Below are positions 35,626-40,913 of a stretch of DNA of 64,000 nucleotides, in pieces. Within the stretch, counting starts at the first letter, position 1, and each line of letters opens with the position of its first letter. The notes under the pieces were generated by a model, which did no database searches, was not told the origin of the DNA, and worked only from the letters and a program-made list of their open reading frames with translations. Source of the DNA: Elgaria multicarinata webbii (taxonomy: Eukaryota; Chordata; Lepidosauria; Squamata; Anguidae); NCBI RefSeq assembly GCF_023053635.1, contig NC_086179.1:2246001-2310000 (forward strand). Reading direction: 5' to 3'. The position numbers and the translations under genes were made by a program.

Positions 35626-36394
35626 TGATGATGATGATATACCTGGAGCAAAGCATCTTTCTGCTGAAGCTGGGCGTCCTTTTCCCGCACCAGATTCTTC
35701 AGCTGCACCACCAGCCTCTCTGTGTGGGCCAACCGTTCCAGCAGGTCCTCAGGCGTCTCCTCCCCATTCTGCTGGCTAGCTTCCGACTCTGCCCCCTGTG
35801 CGAACAGAGAGAAGAACCCCATCAGGCAAAGCCACAGGGGCGCAGCCAAAGAGCCAGAAGCTTGGCTTCACCCCTAGGGCTAAGTGTCTGACGTCCCTGG
35901 GAGACTGTAATGAGAGAAAGGGCCCAAGAATGAAGGGCAACGTCACGCAGACATCTCCCTGCTGAGAAATGTGCTCCACTGAGTTTGAACACCAGATTTA
36001 CCCAATCCACACCTCCAGAACCCAGACGCAATTTGCAGTCAGAAATCCGTACTCTTCCAAGCTTGTGATGCATTCCACAAAAAAAGTTCAACAAAACTCA
36101 CACATTTGCAACACGTGCAAAGAAAAATGCATACCTGTCCAACACGTGCACTAACACAGTTTTCTCAGTGGCTGCATTCATCCCAAAGTGCACACATTTA
36201 AAAATGAAGATGTAAATCGAGAGGTGTACCAATCTCTGTATGGAGACCCCTCCTCCCACAACAAGCTAAAAGTTTGGGGTTGGTGGAGGGAGGAAGCTAC
36301 TTACAGCAGGCATTGCTGCGGACCCGGCGTCCTCTCCATCCCCGGACAGCTCTTGCAGGACAGTGTTGGCAAGCCCTGACAAACGGCTCAGCAT
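1727..36394 (-). CDS. GOLGB1: Giantin (GOLGB1), whole coding span, 22 coding exons
   Basis: Giantin is a very long rod-like coiled-coil protein of Golgi membranes. It is anchored by a C-terminal transmembrane helix and tethers COPI vesicles and cisternae with p115/USO1, GM130 and small Rabs. The sequence shows this from end to end. The N-terminus begins [10 protein letters not shown]. The middle has the conserved blocks [16 protein letters not shown] and [12 protein letters not shown]. The C-terminus ends [11 protein letters not shown] joined 22 coding exons (listed separately) with consistent GT-AG sites and phases to about 3,214 residues, near the human length. Heptad-rich Glu/Gln/Leu/Lys sequence dominates; residues 390-545 are low in complexity and poorly conserved. 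Third positions are strongly GC-rich. No frameshift or premature stop was seen. Family assignment is certain; a few small mid-gene exons are less so. Confidence 0.97.
2405..2510 (-). CDS. GOLGB1: GOLGB1 coding exon 21 (residues 3135-3170)
   Basis: It encodes [16 protein letters not shown] and EHALLGG, matching human LEHSEWDSSRTPIIG and QALLID in position. This stretch lies between the rod and the membrane anchor, near the region known to bind GCP60/ACBD3 in human giantin. Acceptor GTCCAG, donor AAG/GTGAGC, phase 0 out. Confidence 0.92.
3023..3157 (-). CDS. GOLGB1: GOLGB1 coding exon 20 (residues 3090-3134)
   Basis: It encodes [20 protein letters not shown] and AAQEHIR, matching human LLEEERDQRVAAENALSVAEEQIR. 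Acceptor TTCGCAG, donor CGCAG/GTGGGC, phase 2 at both ends. Confidence 0.95.
3515..3640 (-). repeat. CR1 LINE 3' fragment
   Basis: Diverged copy of the CR1 3' end (GAGTCCAACCCCCTGCTCAA), 5'-truncated, in a GOLGB1 intron. Confidence 0.75.
3750..3847 (-). CDS. GOLGB1: GOLGB1 coding exon 19 (residues 3058-3089)
   Basis: It encodes [17 protein letters not shown], matching human EFLNIDVAPGAPQEK. A nearer AG (after CCCAAC) would break the frame. The upstream AG after CTGCCCC keeps phase 0 and restores the human-like residues, so it was chosen. Donor ATGAG/GTGAGT, ending in phase 2. Confidence 0.92.
4050..4735. mobile_element. AT-rich non-autonomous DNA transposon
   Basis: It starts TATGGTGGACTTGATTTAAA and ends GATTTTTATCCACCCTG; the ends are inverted relatives (GGTGGA ... 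TCCACC). The interior is very AT-rich and non-coding. A (TG)n(TA)n tract follows at 4,737-4,776. Superfamily not assigned. Confidence 0.5.
4852..5212 (-). repeat. CR1 LINE 3' end
   Basis: About 360 bp carrying the reverse-transcriptase C-terminus ([20 protein letters not shown]) and the AGAATCATAGAATAGCAG tail, in reverse orientation. Confidence 0.92.
5501..5659 (-). CDS. GOLGB1: GOLGB1 coding exon 18 (residues 3005-3057)
   Basis: It encodes [20 protein letters not shown] and [13 protein letters not shown], matching human FSQLLEEKNTLSIQL and SLRENQQHY. Acceptor TCTCCAG, donor ACAGA/GTAAGG, phase 0. Confidence 0.95.
5985..6382 (+). repeat. CR1/Rex1-like LINE 3' end, interrupted
   Basis: Contains CTGGACTGGATGGACCTTCG and GATCCAGCATCAGGGCACTT, typical of the family, split by a 73-bp CR1 fragment. 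Confidence 0.75.
6125..6197 (-). repeat. Very short CR1 LINE 3' fragment nested in another LINE
   Basis: Only the last about 73 bp of CR1 (from the ATTCTATG tail), in reverse orientation, interrupting the host LINE. Confidence 0.85.
6424..6459 (+). repeat. (CA)n microsatellite next to a splice donor
   Basis: About 18 CA repeats. On the gene strand it is (TG)n starting about 11 bases after the donor of GOLGB1 coding exon 17. Confidence 0.95.
6470..6613 (-). CDS. GOLGB1: GOLGB1 coding exon 17 (residues 2957-3004)
   Basis: It encodes [19 protein letters not shown], nearly identical to human DSLKEIHQKELRIQQLN. Acceptor CCCTGCAG, donor AAG/GTAGGA, phase 0. A TIR transposon begins 17 bases upstream of the exon and a (TG)n tract lies 11 bases downstream of it. 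Confidence 0.95.
6630..7564. mobile_element. DNA transposon with long terminal inverted repeats, split by a SINE
   Basis: The left arm 6,630-6,801 (continuing at 7,111-7,126) is repeated in inverted orientation at 7,374-7,564. Shared stretches include GAAGTTGAGTGCACTAT and TAGCAGAGTTACTGGTGATT-like sequence. The middle 245 bp is unique and non-coding. No clear target-site duplication. It is non-autonomous; superfamily unassigned. Confidence 0.75.
6800..7110 (-). repeat. tRNA-derived SINE
   Basis: The minus strand starts GAGCCTCGTG...GCGCAGAGCAGT (A-box region), has a B box in GAGTTCAATCCCAGC, then the body seen in squamate SINEs (GAGGTCAGTAAAATGAGTAC), and ends in a GGAAAGG-type tail. About 310 bp, inserted in the left arm of the TIR element. 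Confidence 0.8.
7977..8088 (-). CDS. GOLGB1: GOLGB1 coding exon 16 (residues 2919-2956)
   Basis: It encodes [17 protein letters not shown], resembling human EKSSWEIHERRMKEQ. Acceptor TTTTTGTAG, donor AGGCAG/GTGAGG. Phase 2 in, phase 0 out. Confidence 0.88.
8600..9000 (+). repeat. L2-like LINE reverse-transcriptase fragment
   Basis: Diverged reading frame with sequence like CTGCACTGGCTTCCCATTTA (LHWLP motif), then ACCTTTAAACCCTTGAACGG. Broken by indels; C-rich runs at 8,819-8,834. Confidence 0.7.
9228..9406 (-). CDS. GOLGB1: GOLGB1 coding exon 15 (residues 2860-2918)
   Basis: It encodes [15 protein letters not shown], matching human [13 protein letters not shown], and ends SWQRELQQL. Acceptor CGCCCAG, donor CTCAG/GTGAGA, phase 0 in and phase 2 out. 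Confidence 0.95.
9984..10292 (+). repeat. CR1 LINE 3' end
   Basis: Open frame [20 protein letters not shown] through the ATTCTATGATTCTATG tail, about 310 bp. Confidence 0.93.
10705..11097 (+). repeat. L2-like LINE 3' end
   Basis: Encodes [20 protein letters not shown] and [13 protein letters not shown], then a 3' UTR ending CTGTGGGGCGGTATATAAAT and AATAAATAAATA. Confidence 0.9.
11220..11352 (+). repeat. L2-like LINE tail
   Basis: Ends GAGTGGTATAAAATGTG followed by AAATAAATAAATGG; old fragment. Confidence 0.6.
11353..12271. other. GOLGB1 intron, mostly unique
   Basis: No gene or clear transposon. A (CA)n tract at 11,678-11,702 and a G8 run near 11,992 are the only simple repeats noted. Confidence 0.5.
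12275..12412. mobile_element. Miniature inverted-repeat transposon (3-bp target duplication)
   Basis: 138 bp. Ends GGCCCTTTCGACACC and GGTGTAGAAACGGCC (inverted), flanked by CAA on both sides. Shares CTGCTCCCGGGATCCCCTGT with the larger element at 59.35 kb. The 3-bp duplication fits PIF/Harbinger. Confidence 0.8.
12423..14373 (-). CDS. GOLGB1: GOLGB1 second large exon (residues 2209-2859)
   Basis: A 1,951-nt exon. It begins [10 protein letters not shown] (human RLEHDKQIW), then [49 protein letters not shown] and [20 protein letters not shown], and ends [16 protein letters not shown]. The first base completes a Ser codon from the previous exon; it ends in phase 0 at CTG/GTGAGT. A miniature transposon starts 11 bases into the following intron. 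Confidence 0.98.
14747..15308. mobile_element. hAT-like non-autonomous element, copy 1
   Basis: Begins CAGAGCTTTCCAAACTGTGT and ends TTTGGAAAGTTCTG, inverted termini. The body matches the copy at 40.1-40.9 kb. Flanking 8-mers GGCTGGCG and AGCTAGAG match at 5 of 8 positions. Confidence 0.8.
15540..15654 (-). repeat. CR1 LINE 3' fragment
   Basis: AGAATAGCAGAGTTGGAAGG to CCAGCTGCCTCTTGAA, reverse orientation. Confidence 0.9.
15787..15900. repeat. Palindromic miniature element (fold-back)
   Basis: GATGTTTGGGGCTATAACTC and an inverted GGAGTTGAAGTCCTAAACAT; relative of the element at 32,359. Confidence 0.65.
16160..21147 (-). CDS. GOLGB1: GOLGB1 giant exon (residues 547-2208)
   Basis: A 4,988-nt exon open throughout, encoding the central rod. 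Landmarks in order: [20 protein letters not shown] near its start, [18 protein letters not shown], an acidic run of Glu ([15 protein letters not shown]), [95 protein letters not shown] and [20 protein letters not shown] near its end. These match human giantin in order. Acceptor GTTTCAG at 21,148; donor CCAG/GTACGG. It ends in phase 2. The strong GC3 bias leaves long open frames on the opposite strand, which are artefacts. Confidence 0.98.
21290..22262 (-). repeat. CR1/Rex1-like LINE 3' end, interrupted by CR1
   Basis: GTGCCCTGATGCTGGATCAG ... continues after the CR1 insert at ACATGGTGTAACAGCACCCT through CATCCAATTTGGTGGCCATC. Reverse orientation. Confidence 0.85.
21386..22075 (+). repeat. CR1 LINE, longest copy in the window
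   Basis: About 690 bp. Open frame with [39 protein letters not shown] and [16 protein letters not shown], typical of the CR1 reverse-transcriptase C-terminus, then the 3' tail. The frame has a stop near the end of the conserved block. Confidence 0.95.
22339..22412 (-). CDS. GOLGB1: GOLGB1 coding exon 12 (residues 522-546)
   Basis: It encodes [17 protein letters not shown], resembling human SSAEESGQDVLE in position and character. Acceptor GGCTAG, donor CTCAG/GTGAGG, phase 1 in and phase 0 out. Confidence 0.75.
23000..23710. repeat. Eleven-unit tandem array capped by an inverted unit
   Basis: Units begin at 23,007, 23,069, 23,126, 23,183, 23,240, 23,302, 23,364, 23,421, 23,483, 23,545 and 23,607. 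Each reads TTCAGAAGAC, then (CCTT)AAACCATGGCTTTAACCAT, then GATAAGCCAGAAAGCC. Unit length is 57 or 62 bp depending on a 5-bp insertion. The last 60 bp (23,650-23,710) are the reverse complement of the first unit (GGCCCCATTC ... GAACGGGGCC). ACA flanks both ends. It lies in the intron before GOLGB1 coding exon 11. Confidence 0.95.
23880..23976 (-). CDS. GOLGB1: GOLGB1 coding exon 11 (residues 490-521)
   Basis: Acidic/Ser/Pro-rich sequence ([18 protein letters not shown]). It has an excellent pyrimidine tract before AAAAG, a weaker donor AAAG/GTTTGG, phase 0 in and phase 1 out. There is no clear human counterpart; the call rests on phase and splice sites. Confidence 0.62.
24240..25190. other. 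GOLGB1 intron without recognised element
   Basis: A possible old LINE tail near 24,300-24,345 (GCAGGATAAAATGTAATAAA). The rest shows nothing I can name. Confidence 0.45.
25191..25264 (-). CDS. GOLGB1: GOLGB1 coding exon 10 (residues 465-489)
   Basis: It encodes [15 protein letters not shown]. Acceptor CTTTTTAG, donor CCAG/GTAACC. It completes the split Glu codon from the previous exon and ends in phase 0. Two partial CR1 copies begin 50 bp upstream of it. Confidence 0.78.
25314..25467 (+). repeat. CR1 LINE 3' end (first of a tandem pair)
   Basis: GAGGTTGTGGGCTCTCCCAC to CTATTCTATGATTCC. Confidence 0.92.
25469..25566 (+). repeat. CR1 LINE 3' fragment (second of a tandem pair)
   Basis: Starts at ATCTGTCAGGGATGCTTTAG and repeats the last 97 bp of the preceding copy in the same orientation. 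Confidence 0.92.
26138..26246 (-). CDS. GOLGB1: GOLGB1 coding exon 9 (residues 429-464)
   Basis: It encodes [19 protein letters not shown] and a short coiled coil resembling the human TEENIASLQKRVVELE region. Acceptor TTCCTCAG, donor AACG/GTAACT, phase 0 in and phase 1 out. A CR1 copy starts about 55 bp upstream of the acceptor. Confidence 0.8.
26302..26780 (+). repeat. CR1 LINE 3' end
   Basis: Open frame [20 protein letters not shown] and [20 protein letters not shown], then the tail. Lies about 55 bp upstream (gene sense) of GOLGB1 coding exon 9. Confidence 0.95.
27003..27360 (-). repeat. L2-like LINE tails, reverse orientation
   Basis: TTTATTTATTATTTATTT runs, then ATATACCGCTCCCCATTG and a second ATATACCACCCCCGAGCC tail near 27,330. 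Confidence 0.75.
27702..27799 (-). CDS. GOLGB1: GOLGB1 coding exon 8 (residues 396-428)
   Basis: Ser/Ala/Gln-rich, low-complexity sequence ([14 protein letters not shown]). Acceptor ACTAG, donor GCGAG/GTAACT, phase 1 in and phase 0 out. Homology to human is weak; support comes from good splice sites, matching phase and an open frame. Confidence 0.75.
27927..28430 (-). repeat. CR1/Rex1-like LINE 3' end, best copy
   Basis: The minus strand encodes [40 protein letters not shown] and [18 protein letters not shown], then a 3' UTR ending in GGTCTGATCCAGCAGGGCAC. Confidence 0.88.
28779..29181 (-). CDS. GOLGB1: GOLGB1 coding exon 7 (residues 262-395)
   Basis: It encodes the conserved blocks [15 protein letters not shown] and [10 protein letters not shown], then a less conserved Ala/Pro-rich end ([12 protein letters not shown]). 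Acceptor CCCCAG, donor CAAG/GTCAGG. It ends in phase 1, which the next exon needs. Confidence 0.95.
29372..29458 (+). repeat. CR1 LINE 3' fragment
   Basis: CAGGGGGTTGGACTCAATGG and CCCCTTCCGACTCTACAAGT. Confidence 0.75.
29592..29656 (+). repeat. (ATT)n microsatellite
   Basis: About 21 ATT units joined to the tail of the adjacent reverse-oriented LINE. Confidence 0.97.
29657..30062 (-). repeat. L2-like LINE 3' end, reverse orientation
   Basis: The minus strand encodes [20 protein letters not shown] and [20 protein letters not shown]; tail CTAACCCGCCTCTCCATTCT. Confidence 0.88.
30070..30160 (+). repeat. L2-like LINE tail
   Basis: GTGAACTGCCCTGAGAGCCC then AATAAATAAATGAATAAA. Confidence 0.75.
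30557..30670 (-). CDS. GOLGB1: GOLGB1 coding exon 6 (residues 224-261)
   Basis: It encodes [20 protein letters not shown] and ELLQQEL, nearly the same as human giantin. Acceptor TCCCAG, donor AGCAG/GTAATC, phase 0. Confidence 0.95.
30903..31025 (-). CDS. GOLGB1: GOLGB1 coding exon 5 (residues 183-223)
   Basis: It encodes [10 protein letters not shown] and EAEMQQ, matching human EKDARFETQ and ETEMQQ. Acceptor TTGGCAG, donor CAG/GTTCGT, phase 0. Confidence 0.92.
31242..31541 (-). repeat. CR1 LINE 3' end with internal deletion
   Basis: Tail AGAATCATAGAATAGCAG at the left; the sequence jumps from the last 80 bp to the [20 protein letters not shown] block. Confidence 0.9.
31959..32105 (-). CDS. 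GOLGB1: GOLGB1 coding exon 4 (residues 134-182)
   Basis: Coiled coil with [20 protein letters not shown]. Acceptor CCACCAG, donor CCCAG/GTATGG, phase 0. It aligns with the human EKEELISTLQAQL repeats, of which only one copy seems to be present here. Confidence 0.88.
32359..32490. mobile_element. hAT-like miniature fold-back element with perfect 8-bp duplication
   Basis: 132-bp palindrome: CAGTGGTTCTCAACCTGGGG ... CCCCAGGTTGAGAAAGGCTG, flanked by CCCTAGGA on both sides (32,351-32,358 and 32,491-32,498). Confidence 0.92.
32515..32640 (+). repeat. L2-like LINE tail
   Basis: CAGGTATCCTGGTCCCAAGT and an A-rich end; diverged. Confidence 0.5.
32826..33060 (-). repeat. L2-like LINE tail, reverse orientation
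   Basis: ATTTATTTATTTATTTATAG then GTATCCCGCCGTATATCATC. Confidence 0.7.
33143..33399 (-). repeat. CR1 LINE 3' end
   Basis: Tail at left, running to GGCTTCCTGTAACTTCAGCC. Confidence 0.93.
33561..33716 (-). repeat. CR1 LINE 3' fragment
   Basis: AGAATCCTAGAATAGCAGAG to GTGGGAGAGCCCACCACCTC. Same orientation as the copy 160 bp to its left. Confidence 0.92.
33902..34057 (-). CDS. GOLGB1: GOLGB1 coding exon 3 (residues 82-133)
   Basis: It encodes [20 protein letters not shown], the well-conserved giantin segment after the first coiled coil, then a Pro/Glu-rich end. Acceptor TTATAG, donor AAG/GTGAGA, phase 0. Confidence 0.95.
34151..34274 (+). repeat. CR1 LINE 3' fragment
   Basis: CTGTCAGGGATGCTTGAAGG to TTATTATTCTATG; diverged. 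Confidence 0.85.
34690..35200 (-). repeat. L2-like LINE 3' end, reverse orientation
   Basis: ATATCCCACCCCACAGCCGA, then the minus-strand frame of the ..PRLWND-type block and CTTGACCTGGCGCCGAAAAG. Confidence 0.88.
35245..35581 (+). repeat. L2-like LINE 3' end
   Basis: GAGAGGGCCTTCTCGGTGGC, then GGCCGCCTTGAGGCCCAGTA and a tail passing into (AAT)n. Confidence 0.75.
35582..35638 (+). repeat. (AAT)n(GAT)n microsatellite abutting a splice donor
   Basis: About 13 AAT then 5 GAT units, ending 3 bases before the GT donor of GOLGB1 coding exon 2 at 35,641-35,642. Confidence 0.97.
35643..35795 (-). CDS. GOLGB1: GOLGB1 coding exon 2 (residues 31-81)
   Basis: It encodes [17 protein letters not shown] and [15 protein letters not shown], the first conserved coiled coil of giantin. 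Acceptor GCACAG, donor CCAG/GTATAT, phase 0 at both ends. The donor is followed almost at once by a (ATC)n(ATT)n tract. Confidence 0.95.
36305..36394 (-). CDS. GOLGB1: GOLGB1 first coding exon (residues 1-30)
   Basis: It starts [10 protein letters not shown] and continues through ELSG, matching the human giantin N-terminus, and ends at a GTAAGT donor in phase 0. The acceptor is either AG at 36,402-36,403 or AG at 36,396-36,397, so only 1-7 bases of 5' UTR precede the start codon in this exon. Confidence 0.95.
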
Positions 36395-36401
36395 CCTGAG
36401 C

Positions 36402-38284
36402 CTTGAGGTGAGCAGCAGCGCAGAGGGAAACGAAAGGGAAGTGGATGTTAGAACACAAAAGCAACAGAGAAAAGGTTGCCTGGGTAGGATTCAGCAACAG
36501 CCCCAGGGGTGGATGGACCTCATTTCCTCAATATCTGTCATAGCAAAAGCCAGAAGAGTAACGAAGAACTTGCATATGCCCAGAGCTGTGCATAGAGTCC
36601 AACATACTGACACTCTGAAAACATACATGGAAGAACAGACAGCCTGGCCTGGCCTTGTGAAGGACAACACATTCCAGCGGAAACAGAGGAAGCCCCACGA
36701 CCAACCTAGGACACGGGTTCATTTTGCCCCCAAAGAAAAAATTCAGTTCCACCGAGCCCAGGAATGTGCCTCAGCACAAGAGGTCAATTCTATAGGCCAC
36801 CTTCTTAAGCCAGGCATGCAAACAAGCCCTCACCTGGAAGTCTGTGGAGAGTAAGAATTGCTTCCAAGTGATTAGACTAGGAAGCTTTCAGATAGAAAAG
36901 GATCTGGGTCTTTTATTTCCCTTTCGGGCCAACGAAGGTGTCACGCAAATGACTAAGGTAACTGGTACGAATGGGTAAGAAGGAGAGTACAAACTTCTGT
37001 GGGTAATCGCCGTAGATTTACTTCTGAGGCTGAATTAAGTTCTGCAGAGCACCATAAATCCCGGAAGAAACAGCAACCCTCCCCACCAACTCTGAAAGTC
37101 TTAGGGCAGAGGGAGAAAGGCGAGGGGGAGCAGAGCAGAAGGAGTCGATTGCCAGGTCTCCTCATCTGCCTTCCATCCTCCCCAATTTCCAAACAGCAGT
37201 AGACACAAATCAGGAACATCTGACAGCCACAAGCAAACCCAGAACAATCATTAACCAACAAGGCGAGCCTTTCATGTATGTTTAACCAAGGGAGACAAGA
37301 ATTGTCTTTTCTACCTCACCCAGTTCAAACACACAACACTTCCTTTGAAACGCGGGTTCTGCTATCTCCAGCTCAGTTCTGAAATACCAGCCAGAACTTC
37401 AGCAAAGGCCACCCGGACATCTGATAAGCGTTTCCTGCTGAACACCTGTCACTTGGGGTCACACTGCTGTTCTTGCAAGTAACAGACTGGGTTGATTAAT
37501 TCTGTCTGACGGGCATGAAAGTTGCCAAGAGTCTGTGCTTTATGAATCAGCCAGACCCTAGTTCAAACCTCACCTCAGCCATGAAATCACCAAGCCTAGC
37601 GGTAAGCAAGCCAGAATTTCTCCCAGCCTCAGTCCCTACCCCCACAAGTGGATACTATTTACCAACTTCACAGGGGCTAGTGTAGGGATTAGCAGCTTGT
37701 GGTCTTCCTGATATTTTGGCCTACAACTCCCATCAACCCTGGTCAGTATAGCCAATGGTGAGGGATGGTGGCCATTGTAGGCTAATCATATAGGGGACCA
37801 AAAGTTGCTACCCCAGATTGCAAGACAATGTTGTAAAGAGCTAGATAAATGCTAAATAAATAATAACAACACAAAAAGCATCAGGGTCCAGGTGTGCCGG
37901 CATGGTGAGGAAAATATACTATCTTATTCATCAGGCTCAATGTCATTCTCTTGGAAACCTGCATTAGACTTTTAGGAGCAAGCCCAGCACAGAGCAGTGG
38001 ATAATTTCTAGGCCCTTGTTTGTATGAGCAGGAAGCTGGAGTTTTCCCAGCCCCTTGGAAGTACAGGTGGTAGGGGCACCCACACAAATAAAAATCACAA
38101 GCTACCAGAATTCCAGCTAGTTCTCCTGCTCACACATACGTAGGAAAGTCACCTGTAACATCTCAGTAGCCTTAAAACCAAACAAGCCCAAAGTCTCCTT
38201 CCTTAATTTCCAAATGCTTCCCAGTCTAGTCACCTTTAGAGGCAGTCCTTAGCCCACATCCAGGTGCCCATTTACAACGAAGTT
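36402..38284. other. GOLGB1 intron 1, unique part
   Basis: Nothing coding seen. A faint palindromic element near 37,715-37,800 (CCTACAACTCCCATCAACCC) is the only structure I can name. Confidence 0.45.
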
Positions 38285-38288
38285 ATGG

Positions 38289-38523
38289 CCAGTATAGTGT
38301 AGTGGCTAAAGTGTCTGACTGGGAGTCGGGAGATCCGGGTTCTAGTCCCCACTCAGCCATGGAAACTCACTGGGTGACTTTGGGCCAGGCACAGACTCTC
38401 AGCCCAGCCTACCTCACAGGGTTGTTGTTGTTGTGAGGATAAAATGGAGAGAAGGAGGATTATGTAGGCTGCCTTGGGTTCCTTGGAGGAAAAAAGGCGG
38501 GATATAAATGAAATAAACAAATA
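38289..38523 (+). repeat. Sauria-type SINE
   Basis: tRNA-like head with A box TAGTGGCTAAAGTG and B box GGTTCTAGTCC, then CTCACTGGGTGACTTTGGGC, GGGTTGTTGTTGTTGTGAGG and the tail GGCGGGATATAAATGAAATA. About 235 bp, nearly full length. Confidence 0.92.
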
Positions 38524-38897
38524 GCAAAAACTACAGCTGAGGCTGCAGCACAGTGACCACGGCTACAGCTCCACCCACCAGCAAGTTTGAAGGACATACG
38601 GCTTCCCTGCACAGGTGCAAGATACACAAAGGTGTGTCTGTTCCTTGTGAAGGAACAGATACACCTTTTGTCCATGTGCAGCTTCCCACCACAGAACTGA
38701 CACAGGCAAAGGGAAGTCGTCTTGTGCTCCCAGTCAGGTAAGCGAGGGGGATGAATCACCAGGCCGGCCGGGAGGCAACCCCTGCAGCGCTCCCTCAGGG
38801 CGCTCTGGTTCAGCCTGCAGAAGGTTAGTTCATAGTCCCCCAGGGAGGGAGGGCATCCTCTGTTTCTGCTCTGCCAGAAGGTATAAAGCAACTAAGG

Positions 38898-39181
38898 TAG
38901 GGTGACCCTATGAAAAGGAGGACAGGGCTCCTGTATCTTTAACAGTTGTATTGAAAAGGGAATTTCTGCAGGTGTCATTTGTATATATGGCAAACCTGGT
39001 GAAATTCCTTCTTCATCACAACAGGTCACTCTAGTATAGCTCTGCAGCTTTCATTGTTGTGATGAAGAGGAAATTTCACCAGGTGTGACATGCATACAAA
39101 TGACACCTGCTGAAAAAACCCTTTTCTATGCAACTGTTAAAGATACAGGGGCCCTGTCCTCCTTTTCATAGGGTCACCCTA
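38898..39181. mobile_element. hAT-like fold-back miniature element, family TAGGGTGACC, copy 1
   Basis: 284 bp. Ends TAGGGTGACCCTATGAAAAG and CTTTTCATAGGGTCACCCTA, flanked by perfect 8-bp AACTAAGG (38,890-38,897 and 39,182-39,189). Confidence 0.95.
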
Positions 39182-39329
39182 AACTAAGGCCCCACCTTCC
39201 ACCCCCACCTCCCCTTGCAACTAAGATTGTAGTGCCTGAATTTCCTTTCCTTTCCCCCCTCCTCCTCCTCCTCCCTCCCAATCCCCTTTCCTTTTGTGTC
39301 ATGCCTTTTAGATTTGTAAGCCTGTGGGC

Positions 39330-39425
39330 AGGGACTGTCAAGAAATACTTTTGTGAGCCACCGTGAGAGCCTTTTTTGGCTGAATGGCGGCATAAACATG
39401 CTTAAATAAATAAACAAACAAACAG
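39330..39425 (+). repeat. L2-like LINE tail
   Basis: GTGAGCCACCGTGAGAGCC then CTTAAATAAATAAACAAACA. Confidence 0.65.
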
Positions 39426-39852
39426 GCTGGCAAAAGCACATTACGGACTAAGACTTGTTTTATCTGACTCCTAGTTCTCACCACCCCCACCCGCCCTCTG
39501 TCTGCACTTGGGTGTGAGCTACTCCAGCAAGAAAGGAGAGCCTTAGGGTGCAAATCCCGTGCATCTTTAGACAGAGGGAGAAAGAAAGAAAGCCCAGAGA
39601 GCCCTAGCTATGGGAGCGGTATATAAGTGCATTAAGAGGGCCTGCAACTCCCAGCATGCCCCAGCCAGTGGTGCTGCTTGGATAGGGTTGCCATACGTCC
39701 AGGAAAACTGGGAATGTCCCAGTTTCCAAGCATTTCCAAAATGTCCCAGCCAGTCAATCAAGAATCCTGGATTCCTGTTCCAGCCGGCCGGAGAAATTCC
39801 AAGCTCCGAAATGGTGCCTTGAGCCTGCTCAGTGGAGTGTAATTCTCCATAC

Positions 39853-40047
39853 TGAAGTCTCCTCTAGCTTTTGAGAACTAGTGGAGAAATGTCTTTTCCC
39901 CCCCATTTGTTTGCTTAAACTGTTCTTTGCCTATTATTTATTTACAGGTGCTTAGGTACTTTAGGCTGCAGTCCCATGCATACTTACGTGGGCATAAGTA
40001 TTATTTAACTTAATAGGATTTGTTTCTGAGTAGACACACATAGGATT
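39853..40047 (+). repeat. 195-bp direct duplicate, left copy
   Basis: From TGAAGTCTCCTCTAGCTTTT to GTAGACACACATAGGATT. Same length as the copy at 42,184-42,378 and about 90 percent alike by eye. Confidence 0.85.
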
Positions 40048-40096
40048 GCAGTGTTGGATAACTAAAGCTTAGATAGCTTGCTTTCTTTCCCTAGAC

Positions 40097-40913
40097 CAGA
40101 GCTTTCCAAACTGTGTGTCGCGACACGTTAGTGTGTCCGCTGCAGTGAGTAGGTGTGTCACGCGAACCTAACGAGAAACCTCTGAGTCTCTGTGAAATAA
40201 GCAATACCAACTTGCATGCATTTTTACACAGCAAAGGTGCCGATCAGTATGGTGCACTAGTACGTTCCCCTTCCGTCGTATCCGTGTATGCACACCACGG
40301 CCGAGGGATCGTACAGGTACTGCGCATGCGCAGTACGCATAATCGGGTTTGAGAAATTCCGTGGGTCCAGTTTTTTGACAGAATACCGTCTCAACCGCCG
40401 CTCGACAAAATTGGTTCATCTGGCCATTCTCATCAGACCACATATGATTGCTTAAATTTTCCTCCTATGTTCTGTTCAAGATCTAATGTTAACACATGTC
40501 CCATCCTTGCTCTGATCTTACTCCCTTTTACCCTTGATTTTTATGTATTAAAATGTATTACTAATGATATGTTTTATATGCTTAGGTTATCTTATTGACC
40601 TTTTGCTTGGAATAACTAACTTTTTTTTCTCTGGTCTATTGACTGTAAATAAAGGATTGATTGATTGGTTCACTGTGAAAAGTCTGTATGTTATTATCTT
40701 GCAAATCATATATTTTAAAAAATATAAATGGAAGGTTTTCATGAGATACGTTGTGTCCCCATACATTTCGTTATTACAATTTATATATGAGTCCGGATCT
40801 CTTATAAGGGGCTAGTTTAACCTCCAGTTTGCTAGGAAAACTGAATTACTGTGTCACGAAATGATGCACGTCTAAAAAGTGTGTCAGCAACGTGAAAACT
40901 TTGGAAAACTCTG
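40097..40913. mobile_element. hAT-like non-autonomous element, copy 2
   Basis: Starts CAGAGCTTTCCAAACTGTGT, ends TTTGGAAAACTCTG. 8-bp flanks CCCTAGAC (40,089-40,096) and CACTAGAC (40,914-40,921). Carries an internal LINE insertion not present in copy 1. Confidence 0.92.
40423..40672 (+). repeat. 5'-truncated LINE 3' end inserted in the hAT-like element
   Basis: Foreign relative to copy 1 of the hAT-like element. It is flanked by ATTGGTTCA on both sides (40,410s and 40,660s) and ends TGTAAATAAAGGATTGATTG. Family not assigned. Confidence 0.75.
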
